Positions 53,211 through 64,000 of a stretch of DNA of 64,000 nucleotides are shown piece after piece. Origin of the DNA: Quillaja saponaria (lineage: Eukaryota > Streptophyta > Magnoliopsida > Fabales > Quillajaceae); NCBI GenBank assembly GCA_029379385.1, contig CM055608.1, forward strand, positions 18,908,350-18,972,349. Reading direction: 5' to 3'. The notes under the pieces are model-generated. The model was not told the origin of the DNA. It was given only the letters and a program-made list of their open reading frames with translations, and did not search any database. Every line of letters begins with the position of its first letter. Position 1 is the stretch's first letter. A program made the position numbers and the translations under genes.

Positions 53211-54600
53211 TAACACGAATTTCAAAATGGAAGCACACGTTTCATTGTAAGTAATATAATGATTAAGTAGAGCGTCCATCCCATGAGAATTTGTTAGTAA
53301 TATATCTAGCTAAGTATTAAAATTAATACAGTCCTAATTTTATTCAAACAAACAAATTAAGTTGAAAAAATCTAATTTAATCTAAATCTAACTAATGACA
53401 AATTAAATTAGAGAATTCAATCGATAAAGGCCTAAAATTACAATTTTCCTCAACACTTCACTTGACTTATTATAATCTTATCATGCTTAGTTATGGTATC
53501 GAATTATTAACTTAGGTTTCTAACTCAATTATAAGCCATATTCCTATGTCTTATAAATATATATCTTGCTTAACCAATTCACTATATTCTTATGAGAATT
53601 CAGTTAAGCAAGACTCATTAAGATTTGATCTAAATTGGATACACAAGGCATATATGTATATTCTTATCCTATATACGAATTAAATTCAAACAATCATGTA
53701 AATGAATTCAAACATGTGCTATATCACTCAAGGTTAAACCCAAACTCCCTTTTCCAAGTTTGTTAAGGTTTATCATATCAATCTAATTGGTAGCTAATCA
53801 ACTAGAAACATTAAGTGTATAATGAAATAAATAAATTGTATACCAAACCCTAAGCAATCAAAAATAATAAAAACCATCAAGCTCCATGTTGAGTCCAATT
53901 GTAATCCTAGAGAATAAATTAGTTCATGCTACCTGGTGTAGACATAAACTCAAATAATGTAGACAACAAAGAAATTCAAGAAAAGTAAAGAAAGTAGAAT
54001 AATAGAAAATCGATAGATTGTTAGTCTTCAATCTTTAACATCCAAGCTCCTCTTGCCTTCTTGCACTCTTGATGGCCTCATTTTCTCCATAAAATCTTAG
54101 CTTAATTGTGTCCTCTAAGTCCTTAAGCTAATCCCCCTTTTATAGGCTTATAAACCCCAATTTAACTTTAATTTAAACTTGGAATCGCACGGGCGCTGCA
54201 GCCTCGAAGATTGATGAAACTAGGCATGTTAGCAATGGCTTAGGCATTGTGGCGCTCATGTCTTGGCACTGCGGTGCCCACCTGGTTTCATCCTAGCACA
54301 AGCCTCTTGAGCAGGTCAGAGGTCTTGTGCATTTTGAGTGTTTTAGCCTCTAGTTTGACCTCTAATGGGACTCCTTCTTTATTAGACCTTTAAAACACAA
54401 AGATTAAGTTAATACAAGTAGGAACTCTTATAAAACACCTAAATCCTAATCCTAAATCAACTAGGATTCAACATCATAATACAAAAAGACTCAACTAAGA
54501 ACTCAACTTAAACTAAGCAAAAACTCATTAAAACTCTTAAACATAGCTAAAATAATATGAGTAAAAAGATGTGAAATAACTTTATTTTACAGAGTTATCA
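53211..54600 (-). repeat. 3' LTR of gag-only element copy 2
   Basis: 1,390 bases from TAACACGAATTTC (mutated TGACACG) to AGAGTTATCA, so minus strand TGATAACTCT...TTA. It aligns along its length with 57,158-58,603. The polypurine side (AAACTCCTAAATTAAAG) lies at 54,601-54,617. Confidence 0.82.
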
Positions 54601-57137
54601 AACTCCTAAATTAAAGTTTTGCTAGTTCTCGAGCAAAAGTAGATTGAAAACACAAACAAAATGGACAAGCAAGAGATGATTCAAACTAATTCAATGATTT
54701 CCAAAGTATCCTCAAATATATTCTTTTAACACTATTGACTTTGGGACAATCATAGGCTATCATGCAAATTTATGATTCAATTCAAGGACTGGTTTCATTC
54801 TTAAATGGATTTCCATATGTGTGTGTGCAATCTTTTTACAAAGAAATTCAATGCAATTCGGATTAGTTTATGTCTATGAAAAGTAAAGCTTAGTACTCAA
54901 ACCCCATAGGTTTGCTTTTCATCTCTCCCCACTAAAATAGACTATACTCGGTCAAGGATCATTAGGACTTTGTAAGCTTATAATGTAAGGCTATGGTAAA
55001 GGTATGATAAAGGAATTTATAAGTCTCAAAATCACCCTAAGCACATTATTCATTCTAGGACCATTTCCTTTACATTCTAAGTTATACACCCTACTTGGCT
55101 TATACTTTTCTTTTGTCTCTACACCATGCATAAACATCTTTTTATTGTCCCTTCCTTTCTTAAAAAAAATAATAATTCGAAGGAATTTTTATCATAATTC
55201 AAAAAAAATTTCATACCACAAACTTAAAGTTAACATTGTCCTCAATGTTGCAAGAAAGAGCATAATGTATAGAAAAATTCCATGATACTTGAAGCACAAA
55301 TTCCCTTCTTAACAACTTCATGGCACACCTCCAAACTTATTTCAATCTATTATGATGAATGGGGTGAACATAGAGCATAATAAAACTTTTTTATTCCCTT
55401 TCACTCATCTCTTTTTTTTTTTTTTTTTTTTTTTTTTTCAACAATCTTAAAAGTGAAGGGTGCAAAAGGAAATTAAAAAGGGTTAGGGAAAAAATTAATA
55501 TGGTTGAACAAGAAAATGTCAAATTAGGCTCAATGGGATAAACTAGGGATAACATATATCAAGGTTGGCATGAAAAGCTCAAACGGTTCAAAGATAGCTT
55601 AAATCATGTCCTTAACTCAATATTGTCTAGGATTTTGCGGTCAAGAGAGAATCAAACAAATTCTAGGATTTTAAACTAAGCATGAACTTTCTAAATATAT
55701 ATGGTCTCTAAATAAGCATGTCAAGTATAAGCAAAAGATCAAGTGTATAAAGTTTAGAAATCACATCCTAACAATGTTACTAATATAAGAATTTAACATA
55801 AACTCACATCATGCCCATAATTTCCCAAGAACCAAAATCACAATTAACCACAATGTTATTATTGGATAGGGAAATCATTGAAATAGGATAAAACATCTCA
55901 AACAAAAGACTAAAACCAACAATTACACCAATAAAACAATCCCTTAAACTTAAGACGAACATTAAAATCAATGAAAAAAAATATAAAAGGAAAAAGGATA
56001 AGAAAAACCCTTTATCAATATAGCAAAGCAGAAAGCTCACTAATCCTCGTCTTTAGTAACGCCTAAGTTGGAAGAAGGTAAAAAATGATATATCTGCTAA
56101 AAATAAACAACACTTAGTAAAAACTAAAACATAAATTAAAAAGAAAAAGAAAAAATTTAGAAACTTGGATTGCCTCCCAAGAAGCACTTGATTTATAGTC
56201 GTTTGCTTAACTATTGGAAAAGTGCTCATTAGCAAGCAGCTTCGCCTATAGTAAGTGTCATATAGCACTATATATGAATCTTGATTCAAGACTCCTTCAA
56301 GCTTGGCAATATATGAAAGTGTTTGGCATGTGCACGCAACATCACTTGGCTTTAAAAATCTTGCTTGGTATTGGAAGAGATATGATGCTAAGGAAGGTGG
56401 CAGAAGAGTTGGCCACATAGGATTGTTTGTAGAATTCACTAACCAATTTAGGCTCAAGACATTGTGCTCTTTCTTTTATGATCAAGTCTTGAGTTGTTTC
56501 ATCATTATGAAAATCTTCTTTTATAACCAATTGAGGTTCAATAATTTGGTCATCTTGGATTTCACCATAGAATTTTCTTCTATGACCAAATTATGCTCAA
56601 TAGGTTAGGCATCGTGAATTTCTTTATGTGATTCAACTTCTAAGAATTGAATATATGGTGGAAGGGAACTTTGTACCCATACTTGAGACATCTCTATAGG
56701 CTCCTCATTTGATGTGGGCTCATTCTCACTTGATGTAGACTCATTCATGAGTTTGAAGGGATAGGGCAAAGTCTCCAACAACTCATAAGTTTTGTCCTCT
56801 TTTAGATTCATGAAACTTCCACCAACTAGCCTATCAACTACTTTACTTGTCGTTTCTCACAAACCATAGAAAATATTTGTAGTTGAAGCCAATTTGGTAG
56901 GTCATGATTTGGACATATGCTCAACATATAATTTAATCTCTCTCAAGCCTCTTACAATGATTCAAACGCAAATTGAGCGAAACATATGAGGCAGAAATAT
57001 TAAGTATACATTTTTAGAGTACCTCACAAAACAAACAACAAAATAAAATTAAAAAGAAAAAAATAAATAAAATAAGATAAGATAAAAAAAATTTAAAAAT
57101 TGCTTGGTATTAATATTAATTAAAATTAGTAAAACAA
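54601..57137 (-). pseudogene. Internal region of gag-only element copy 2
   Basis: Mostly non-coding. On the minus strand near 56,870, FYGL is followed by VVDRLVGGSFMNLKEDKTYE and LLETL (56,770-56,840), the pattern that follows FYNGL in plant gag proteins. Next is an acidic stretch, NESTSSENEPTSNEEPIEMS. The 54,601-56,050 part matches 31,822-33,000 of copy 1 in patches (GATTCAATTCAA, ATTGTCCTCAATGTTG), which is the conserved non-coding zone. A run of 27 T lies at 55,412-55,438. Confidence 0.65.
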
Positions 57138-57138
57138 T

Positions 57139-57157
57139 TCCCCAGCAATGGCGCCAA
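57139..57157 (-). promoter_or_regulatory. Primer-binding site, tRNA-Asp type (copy 2)
   Basis: The minus strand reads TTTGGCGCCATTGCTGGGG directly after the 5' LTR. It differs at only two places from the complement of the plant tRNA-Asp 3' end (TGGCGCCGTTGCCGGGG). Reverse transcription would start here. Confidence 0.8.
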
Positions 57158-58603
57158 AGACACGAATTTCGTAACGCAAGCGCACATTTTGTTGTAAGTA
57201 ATATAGTGATTAAGTAAAGTGTCAATCCCACAAGGAATTGTGACTAATATCTAGTTAAGTATTAAAATTAGCACAATCCTTATTTTATTCAAACAAACAA
57301 ATTAGGGTGAAAAAATCTAATTTAAACTAAATCTAACTAATGACAAATTAAACTAGAGAATGGATAAAGGCCTAGAATTATAATTTCCTTCAACACTTCA
57401 CTTGACTTATTATTATCTTATCATGCTTAGTTATTGTATTGAATTATTAACTTAGAGTTCTAACTCAATTATAAGCCATATTCCTATGTCTTATGAATAT
57501 ATATCTCACATAACCAATTCACTATGTTCCAATGAGAATTCAGTTAAGCAAGGCTAATTAAGATTAAACCTAAATTGGCTACACAAGACATATAGGTATA
57601 TTCCTATCTCTATATGAATTAAATTCAAACAATCATGTGAATCAATTCAAACAAGTGCTATATCACTCAAGGCTAAATCCAAACTCCCTTTTCTAAGTTT
57701 GTTAAGGTTTACCACATCAATCTAATTGGTAGCTAATCAATTAGAAGCATTAAGTGTAGAATGAAATAAACAAATTGTATACCAAACCCTAAGCAATCAA
57801 TAAATAATAAAAACATTAAGCTACATCTTGAGTTTAATTGTAATCCTAGATATTGAATTAGGTCATGCTACCTAGTGTAGACATAAACTCAAATAATGTA
57901 GACATTAAAAAAATTCAAGAAAAGTAATGAAGGAGTAAAATAATAGAAAATTGATAGGTTGTCAGTCTTCAATCTTCAACATCCAAGCTCCTCTTGTCTT
58001 ATTGCACTATTGATGGCCTCCTTTTCTCTAGAAAATATTAGCTTAATTATGTCCTCCAAGTCCGCAAGCTAGTCCCCTTTGCATAAAAACCCCCAATTTG
58101 AGTTCATTTCGGACTAGGAATCAAGTAAGTGCCACCACTGTAACTTGTTGGTGTTGTGGCCTTGAAAATCAATGAAACTGGGCATGTTGACAGTGGCCTT
58201 GAAAATCGATGAAACTGGGCATGTTGGCAGTGGCTTAGGTGCCATTGTGCTTATGTCTAGGAGCTGTGGCACCCACCTGGTTTCATCCTAGTACCGTGGT
58301 GCCAGCCTCCTGAGCAGGTCTTCCTGTCTTGCTTGTTTTGTGCATTTTGAGCGTTTTAACCTCCAATGGAACTTCTTCTTGTATTAGACCTTCAAAACAC
58401 AAAGACTAAGTTAACACAAGTTAGAACTCTTATAAAACACCTAAATCCTAATCCTAAATCAACTATGATTCAACATTATAATGCAACAAGGACTTAACTA
58501 AGAATTCAACTAAAACTAAGAAAAAACCCACTAAAACTCTAAAATATAGCTAAAATAACATGAGTAAAAGGATGTGAAATAACTCTATTTTACAGAGTTA
58601 TCA
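57158..58603 (-). repeat. 5' LTR of gag-only element copy 2
   Basis: 1,446 bases, about 56 longer than its partner. Part of the surplus is a 37-bp tandem duplication (58,158-58,231) found only in this LTR. It starts on the minus strand with TGATAACTCTGTAAAATAG. Confidence 0.82.
58158..58231. repeat. 37-bp tandem duplication in one LTR
   Basis: The unit beginning GGCCTTGAAAATCAATGAAA occurs at 58,158-58,194 and 58,195-58,231 with two or three changes. The partner LTR has one unit only (near 54,210), so the duplication arose after insertion. Confidence 0.8.
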
Positions 58604-58608
58604 GATGC

Positions 58609-58817
58609 CTGTTGATTAGACATAGATACCTATTTGAATTTGTTGAATAGTTGTATTTTAATAGTTATGCAGGTTTAATTCAAATAGGATCCCTATTAAA
58701 CATGCATATATGTCTATTTGAATTCAAATTATAAATACAGTTGTGTTTCACTTAAACAAACTAAGTAAAGGCTTCATGGCTTTCCAACGTGGGATTCAAA
58801 TTATAAACTATCTAATA
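58609..58817 (-). repeat. 3' LTR of Copia element, proximal part
   Basis: Matches about 63,272-63,485 of the 5' LTR (CTGTTGATTAGACATAGATA, AGGTTTAATTCAAATAGGAT, ATTATAAACTATCTAA). It ends at CTAATA, a mutated form of the LTR end CTAACA. Confidence 0.85.
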
Positions 58818-61800
58818 ATCCAAACTAGATTTTAATTGAGTCCACAGTCCTAATATCATGAATAATGGAAAATGTCCTAAAGACTTGAACTTTTCCATTA
58901 GTATAAATATATAGAATTCTATTGAAGTAGTTGGTGTCTGCAGATTGAACCAACACTCTTTATATAAGAACCAAAATATTTATACACATGATATTATCCA
59001 ATTGTCATAAGATTCCAAAACAAGGTTAGCACTATAATGGCCATGTGCTACTTCCTGGATTCATGAACATTGACAAAGATAACCCTTTTAATCTTTGCTA
59101 GAAGTGGCACCACTTCTATATTCATATAGGTGGAATACTACAATACTCCATTAAGAGTTCTATACTCATCCTTCATACATATTATTTAACAACTGACATC
59201 CTAGAATAGGGCTATAATTCAATATTCAGTGCCTTTTCAAAACATAATCAGTAACTTGTTATTACCCATTGAACTTTGAAAAATAGTTTTTACTAAGTCA
59301 ATGTTGGGTTCCCCTTACTAATGTCTTTTATGAAAGGGTTCCAGCCGCATTCCACTAGATGTAATATGAATTATATCTCTTAGCAGTCCTTTAGTAAGTG
59401 GATATGATAAATTATAATTAGATCTAACATAAACAACTGAAATTACTCAATGAGAAATCAATTCTCTCACATAATCATGTCATAGACTTATGTGTTTAGA
59501 CTTTCCATTGTAAATATTACTATAAGCCCTAGACATTGTATTCTCAATATTATAATATGAAGAAATCATTAGCATTGTTTATGGCCATAACACTATATCT
59601 AGAAGCATATTTCTCAACCATTATGCTTCTTTTCCAGCAATTGCTAATGCTACAAATTTTCACTCCATTGTGGAGTGAGTAATTCAAGTTTTCTTTTTCG
59701 ATGCCCAACTTATAGCACCACCACCTAGTGTAAAAATCCATCCTGAAGTGGATTTACTATCACTAGCACTTGTTATCCAACTTGCATCAATGTACCCTTC
59801 TAAACAGCAAGATATCCATTATAACAAAGTGCTAAATCTCTAATGAGTTTAAGATATCCAAAAGTTCTAGTCATGGCTTTCTAATGATCACAATAGGATT
59901 ATATGTGTATCTAGAAAGTTTACACACAACAAATGTTATATCTAGTCTAGTATAATGAATTGCATATATGACACTTCTAATAGCACTTGCATATTTGAGT
60001 TGTGCTACAAGTCTATCAGGATTTTTTGTTAACTTCCTACTAGAATCATAAGGAGTACTTGCTTCCTTAATTCCAAGATGATTAAAATTTTCAAGAACTT
60101 TATCAATATAATGCAATTAACTTAATAGGAAAACCCCCACTATCCCTTTTAACTTTTATTCCCAAAATAGTATCTACTTCATTAAGATCTTTCATCTTAA
60201 ATACTAACGTTAGATATTTTTTAGTCTCATTAACTCCCAGCATATTAGTACCAAATATCAATATATCATCAACAGAAAGACATAAAATTTTAAAATAATC
60301 TTTTGTATATTTAGGATAGATATATTAATCAGCATTATTATAAGAAAAATCATTATTTAGAATAACAGTATCAAATTTCTCATACCATCATTTTGGAGCT
60401 TGTTTTAAGCCATAAAGAGATTTTACCAATTTATATACCTTACTTTCATTGCCGGGAAGCACAAATCCTTCATGTTGTTGCATGTATATTTCTTCCTTCA
60501 AATCTCCATTCAAAAATGCCATCTTAACATCCATTTGGTGCACATGTAATTGCTTCCTTAAAGGTTATAGGATCATCTTCAACATTAGAAAGCTTATTAA
60601 AAATTGTAGTTCTATTTCCTTCAACAAAATTAATAAAATCAGAACCTAGATGTTTTTCATTTCTAATTCTTTGACTCCTTCTTGGCTCAGTAAGAGCATC
60701 ATCATTGATTCTTTTGGTAGGAATCATACAATGAGGAGTAATAACATATCATAATTTACATTACTCTTATTAGATTCTCTAGAAGTAAAATCAAAAGAAT
60801 CACACATAAATTTATTTTCAACAAACTCAACATGAATGGATTCTACTATGACATTAGATTGTAAATCCAAAATCTATATGATTTACAATATTGTGCGTAT
60901 CCAACAAAAATGTTTAGGAACTTCTAGGATCCAACTTTGTTTTACGGGGTAACTTATTTTATAAAAAGCTATACACCCTTACACTTTAAAATAGTTTAAG
61001 TTAGGCCTCCTATTATTCCAAAATTCATAAGGAGAAATCTACAATTTCTTTAAAGGTGTCCTATTATTGATATGACATGCAATTAATAATGCTTCTCCCC
61101 ACAAATTATATGGCAAATTAGCATTCAAAAGCATTGCATTTGTCATGTCAACCAAACTTCTATTCTTTCTTTCTGGCATGCTATGTTCTTCACAAAAAAT
61201 ATTCTCCTCCCCTATTACTATGAAGAACTTTATTTTTCTTCTATTTTTGATTTTCCACCACAGATTTTTATATTCCTTAAACTTTTGAAAAGCTTCATCT
61301 TTGGTTCTAATTAAATAGATATATGTAAATCTGGAGTAATCATCTATAAAGGTTATAAAATATCTCTTACCTCCTCTAGTTAATTGTTCATTTAATTCAC
61401 AAATATCAGAATGCACTAAATCTAATAATTCAGACTTTCTTTCAACTCTTGGAAAAGGTTTCTTAGTCATCTTTACTTGAATAAAAATTTTGCATTTATC
61501 TTTATGACTATGCTTACAAGAAATATATCCATGTTTACTCATAAAATTCATATATTGAAAATTTAAGTGTCCTAATATAGCATGCCATAAAAAAGGGTTA
61601 GACTTCACAATATAAGCAGAAACCTTATTTATTTTATTACCACTTATTACATTAGCATTCAGCTTGAACATATGATGATAATTGTATCCCTTTTCTACAA
61701 ACACATGATTCTTAGATATGATTACATTGTTGGATTCTAACACTACTTTGAATCTTTTCTTACGAAGCAAACTAGCATAAACTAAGTTCTTTCAAATTTA

Positions 61801-62960
61801 AGGAACATAGAACACATTCAGAAGAGTTAGTCTTTGTCCATAAGTAAAATTTAGTTCCACCTTTCCTTTTCCCAGGACTTTTGCAGTAACATGATTTCTC
61901 ATCAAAATTTCTTTAGGCTTTTCAAGTTCTGTGTAAGTTTTGAATTGGTGTCTTTATTTACAAACATGAATGGTTACTCCAGAATCAAGACAACAGTCAT
62001 AATTTGTTATTGTTGAATCAACCATACTTATCTCAGAGATCATTCCAATGTGTATTTCATAAACCATGGCTACAAGTTCCTTTATTGTATCTTTACAATG
62101 TTTACCTTGAATGAATTTTTTAGAACTTTGAAATTTTCCTGCATTCACGAATAATATGTTATTTCTTTCCATAATGAAAACAAGTCAATTCTTTCTTTTG
62201 ATGGTGAAATTTCTTAAAGTCTTTCTTTTTCGCTTTTAAGTTTGTTTTGCATCATGTCAAAGCTACCAGAATTATTGTGACTTACATAATTCACCTTAGA
62301 ATTTAGAATCTTGAAATGTGCACACGAGCACAAGTTTCATATTCAATTTGCAAGTGAGTTTGAAATTGTTCTAAGGAAATTGTCTGCAAAATGCAAGACT
62401 TTCTTTCCATAATCATTCCAAGAAGTTGGAAGCTTTGAGAGCATAGCCCAAAGCCTGTGAATATCTCTTCAAAGACATCAAGATCTCTCAATTTGGATAC
62501 CAATACTTGTAGTTCATGCACTTGATCCATAATAGACATGTTGTCATTCATCTTAAATTCAAAATATTATAAAGTTCAAAATTTATTAGTACCTCGTTTT
62601 TCATTCATGTACTTGGTCTCCATGGTAGTCCATATTTCAATAAGTGTCTTCATATATGAATAAAAGATCATATAATCTATCAATTAGTGTATTAAGAATA
62701 TGTCCTCGACATACCAGTTCATCTTCTTCACGTTTCTTCCTTTGTGTCTTGACCCTTTAGAATCATTTAGGCTTGGCTCTGAAATTGATGGTAGACTTGA
62801 ATCCTAGAACATAGTAAGTTTTCAAGGTAGTAAGTAAGAACACCACCCTGGCTTTAATTGTGTTAAATATTGCCGCAGGATCTGCTCGAAAGATCCGCCG
62901 GCGCCCACTTGACTAGCAATGGGTGAAATTGGTTCCATCAAAGCGGTCTAACTTGATGAA
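58818..62960 (-). pseudogene. Copia gag-pol, minus strand, broken
   Basis: Gag (62,303-62,950) has MSIMDQVHELQVLVSKLRDL. Protease (61,954-62,172) has CCLDSGVTIHVC, the usual active site being DSGAT. GAG-pre-integrase and integrase (61,039-61,770) have LWHAILGHLNFQYMNFMSKH (zinc His residues), CKHSHKDKC, LVHSDICELNEQ and YFITFIDDYSRFTYIYLIRT. Reverse transcriptase (59,871-60,720) has SVDDILIFGTN and KYASAIRSVIYAIHYTRLDI. RNase H is weak at 59,550-59,760 (GAISW- and ITHSTME-like). The 732-base integrase frame is the longest open one left; other domains carry stops. Confidence 0.88.
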
Positions 62961-63024
62961 GTCTTGGTTTATGATTTGAAACGCATCATGTGAGTCATTC
63001 TCTATATCAATATCTCTTTAAAAT

Positions 63025-63485
63025 TGTTAAAAAATAAGCAGTAAAACAAGAAAAAAGAAATTCACAGGCTTTAAGGTGTGTTGATAATAAACACTGTCTT
63101 TAAAAAGTTATTGACTGCAATCTCTTTTGAGTGTTTAGTTCAATTTCCTTTCAGGATACAACAAAGTCTTTAGAATTCTTGATAACAATATATTGTCATA
63201 TTAGATGCTTGTATTTATACGTACTGTTTTCAACCGTTATACTTTAACATTCATGTAATTTAATTTGAAGAATACCTGTTGAATAGAGATAGAATTGTAT
63301 TTGAATTTGTTGAAATAGTTATATTTCAATATTTATGTAGGTTTAATTCAAATAGGATGCCTATTGATCAGACCTAGACATCTATTTGAATTAGAATTAT
63401 AAACACCACTGTTTGTCACTTAAACAAAATAATTAAAGACTTCATGGCTCTCCAATGTATGACTCAAATTATAAACTATCTAACA
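63025..63485 (-). repeat. 5' LTR of Copia element
   Basis: 461 bases, minus strand TGTTAGATAGTTTATAATTT...TTTTTTAACA, with 5-bp inverted ends TGTTA/TAACA. It is unbroken, so it shows what the split 3' LTR looked like before the nested insertion. Confidence 0.82.
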
Positions 63486-64000
63486 TCCTCTTTTTACTCC
63501 GAGGTAACCTTAAGACAAAATTCATACTTATGTCATGTCAAGGTTTTCGTAGTAAAGGGAGAGGGAGTACAGGCCTTAACTTTTCGTAATTGGCACACAC
63601 ACAGAAGCGGAGGAAAAAAGAGGTACAGAGAGAAATAGAGAAAAAAAGGAGAAATGAAAGAAGGGAAAAAGGAGAGAGAGAGAGTTAATGGGTTGGAGAA
63701 GCATATTTCAAATTCAATAATGTGAAAAAGGGTTTGACATACACTGCAGAAAAAAAAGGATTAGAACGGATGGATTCCATGAGTTGACTGGTCAACTCGT
63801 AACAATGTGTCTGTTCAATGATGGATGTAAGTTTGACCGGTATGGTGGCGCGATCGACGGTTTCCAGCGATTATTTTCTGGTTCCTAGTAGATCGGAGGG
63901 TGGTGGGTTATTCTATTAGGGGATCTAAATGATTTGTGTTTTCTGATTGTGATGGTAGTCACAGCTTATGGATATGGGAAGATGAAGCTGGTGAAAGCAG
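63486..64000. other. Flanking DNA with AG-rich microsatellite
   Basis: About 515 bases beyond the Copia 5' LTR. A purine-rich stretch with GAGAGAGAGAGAG lies at 63,606-63,690. The last 180 bases have higher GC and a look unlike the transposons. No frame of support ends inside the window, and I recognise nothing. It could be promoter or 5' flank of a gene to the right. Confidence 0.4.

Larger units (their letters stand above)
53211..58603 (-). mobile_element. Gag-only LTR element, copy 2, complete, TSD GATGC
   Basis: 5,393 bases with two LTRs (53,211-54,600 and 57,158-58,603), both in the same order on the minus strand. It is flanked by GATGC at 53,206-53,210 and 58,604-58,608. Next to the 5' LTR is a primer site for tRNA-Asp, and next to the 3' LTR a purine-rich tract. 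The 2.56 kb inside holds a decayed gag stretch near 56,600-56,990 but no protease, reverse transcriptase or integrase. It shares LTRs and the internal 3' region with copy 1, so the missing pol is a family trait. Confidence 0.85.
52960..63485 (-). mobile_element. Copia element with 3' LTR split by a nested element
   Basis: On the minus strand: 5' LTR (63,025-63,485), gag and pol (about 58,818-62,960), 3' LTR in two parts (52,960-53,210 and 58,609-58,817). The two LTRs match clearly, for example GCAGTAAAACAAGAAAAAA and TGTTGATAATAAACACT. The LTR has TGTTAG...TAACA ends. The split is made by the gag-only element 53,211-58,603. Without it, the element would be about 5.1 kb, a normal Copia size. 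Confidence 0.85.

Noticed and set aside
52950..63495. Target-site duplication of the outer Copia element
   Set aside because: The bases outside the proposed LTR ends (TATAA on the left, TCCTC on the right) do not match, so the ends or the flanks have changed.

Overview
The window is a piece of a flowering-plant nuclear genome, probably a eudicot, although I cannot name the species. It holds no gene I believe to be functional. The left half (about 1-31,460) is an old insertion of chloroplast DNA in the nucleus (a NUPT). The right half (about 31,464-63,485) is a nest of LTR and non-LTR retrotransposons. The nuclear origin is clear because nearly every plastid gene carries stops, frameshifts or lost start codons, and because retrotransposons sit inside plastid genes.

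The plastid part is a mosaic. Block A (1-9,622): 23S, 4.5S and 5S rRNA, trnR-ACG, trnN-GUU, ycf1, rps15 and the 5' part of ndhH, in normal plastid order across an inverted-repeat/small-single-copy border. Block B (9,623-12,764, minus strand): petA, cemA and ycf4 from the large single-copy region. Block C (12,765-13,760, minus): a second 23S fragment with its own mutations. Then about 900 bp of AT-rich sequence of uncertain origin. Block D (about 14,655-31,460): trnG-UCC intron and 3' exon, then atpA, atpF, atpH, atpI, rps2 and rpoC2 on the minus strand in plastid order. Block D is broken by an RTE-type LINE (15,545-18,661) and by a 2.8 kb solo LTR inside atpA with a CAATT target-site duplication.

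The retrotransposon part reads, left to right: (1) a non-autonomous Ty3/gypsy-like element (31,464-36,960, minus) with gag and protease, no reverse transcriptase and a tRNA-Asp-type primer site; (2) a Sirevirus-like Copia element (36,961-49,390, minus) with an extra open region 3' of pol, split in its gag region by a decayed plant L1 LINE (about 41,656-48,020, plus); (3) a 5'-truncated Copia element (49,440-52,694, plus) with its 3' LTR; (4) a Copia element (52,960-63,485, minus) whose 3' LTR is split by a complete second member of the gag-only family (53,211-58,603) with a GATGC target-site duplication. The last 515 bp hold nothing I recognise.

The observations most worth following are the 25-bp inverted repeat at a deletion in ycf1, the order of nested insertions with recoverable target sites, the gag-only family, the Sirevirus extra ORF, and the mutation pattern of the NUPT (lost ATG codons, a lost stop codon, a changed anticodon). 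Family names and comparisons with normal plastid genes rest on recalled knowledge of these genes. No alignment was run.
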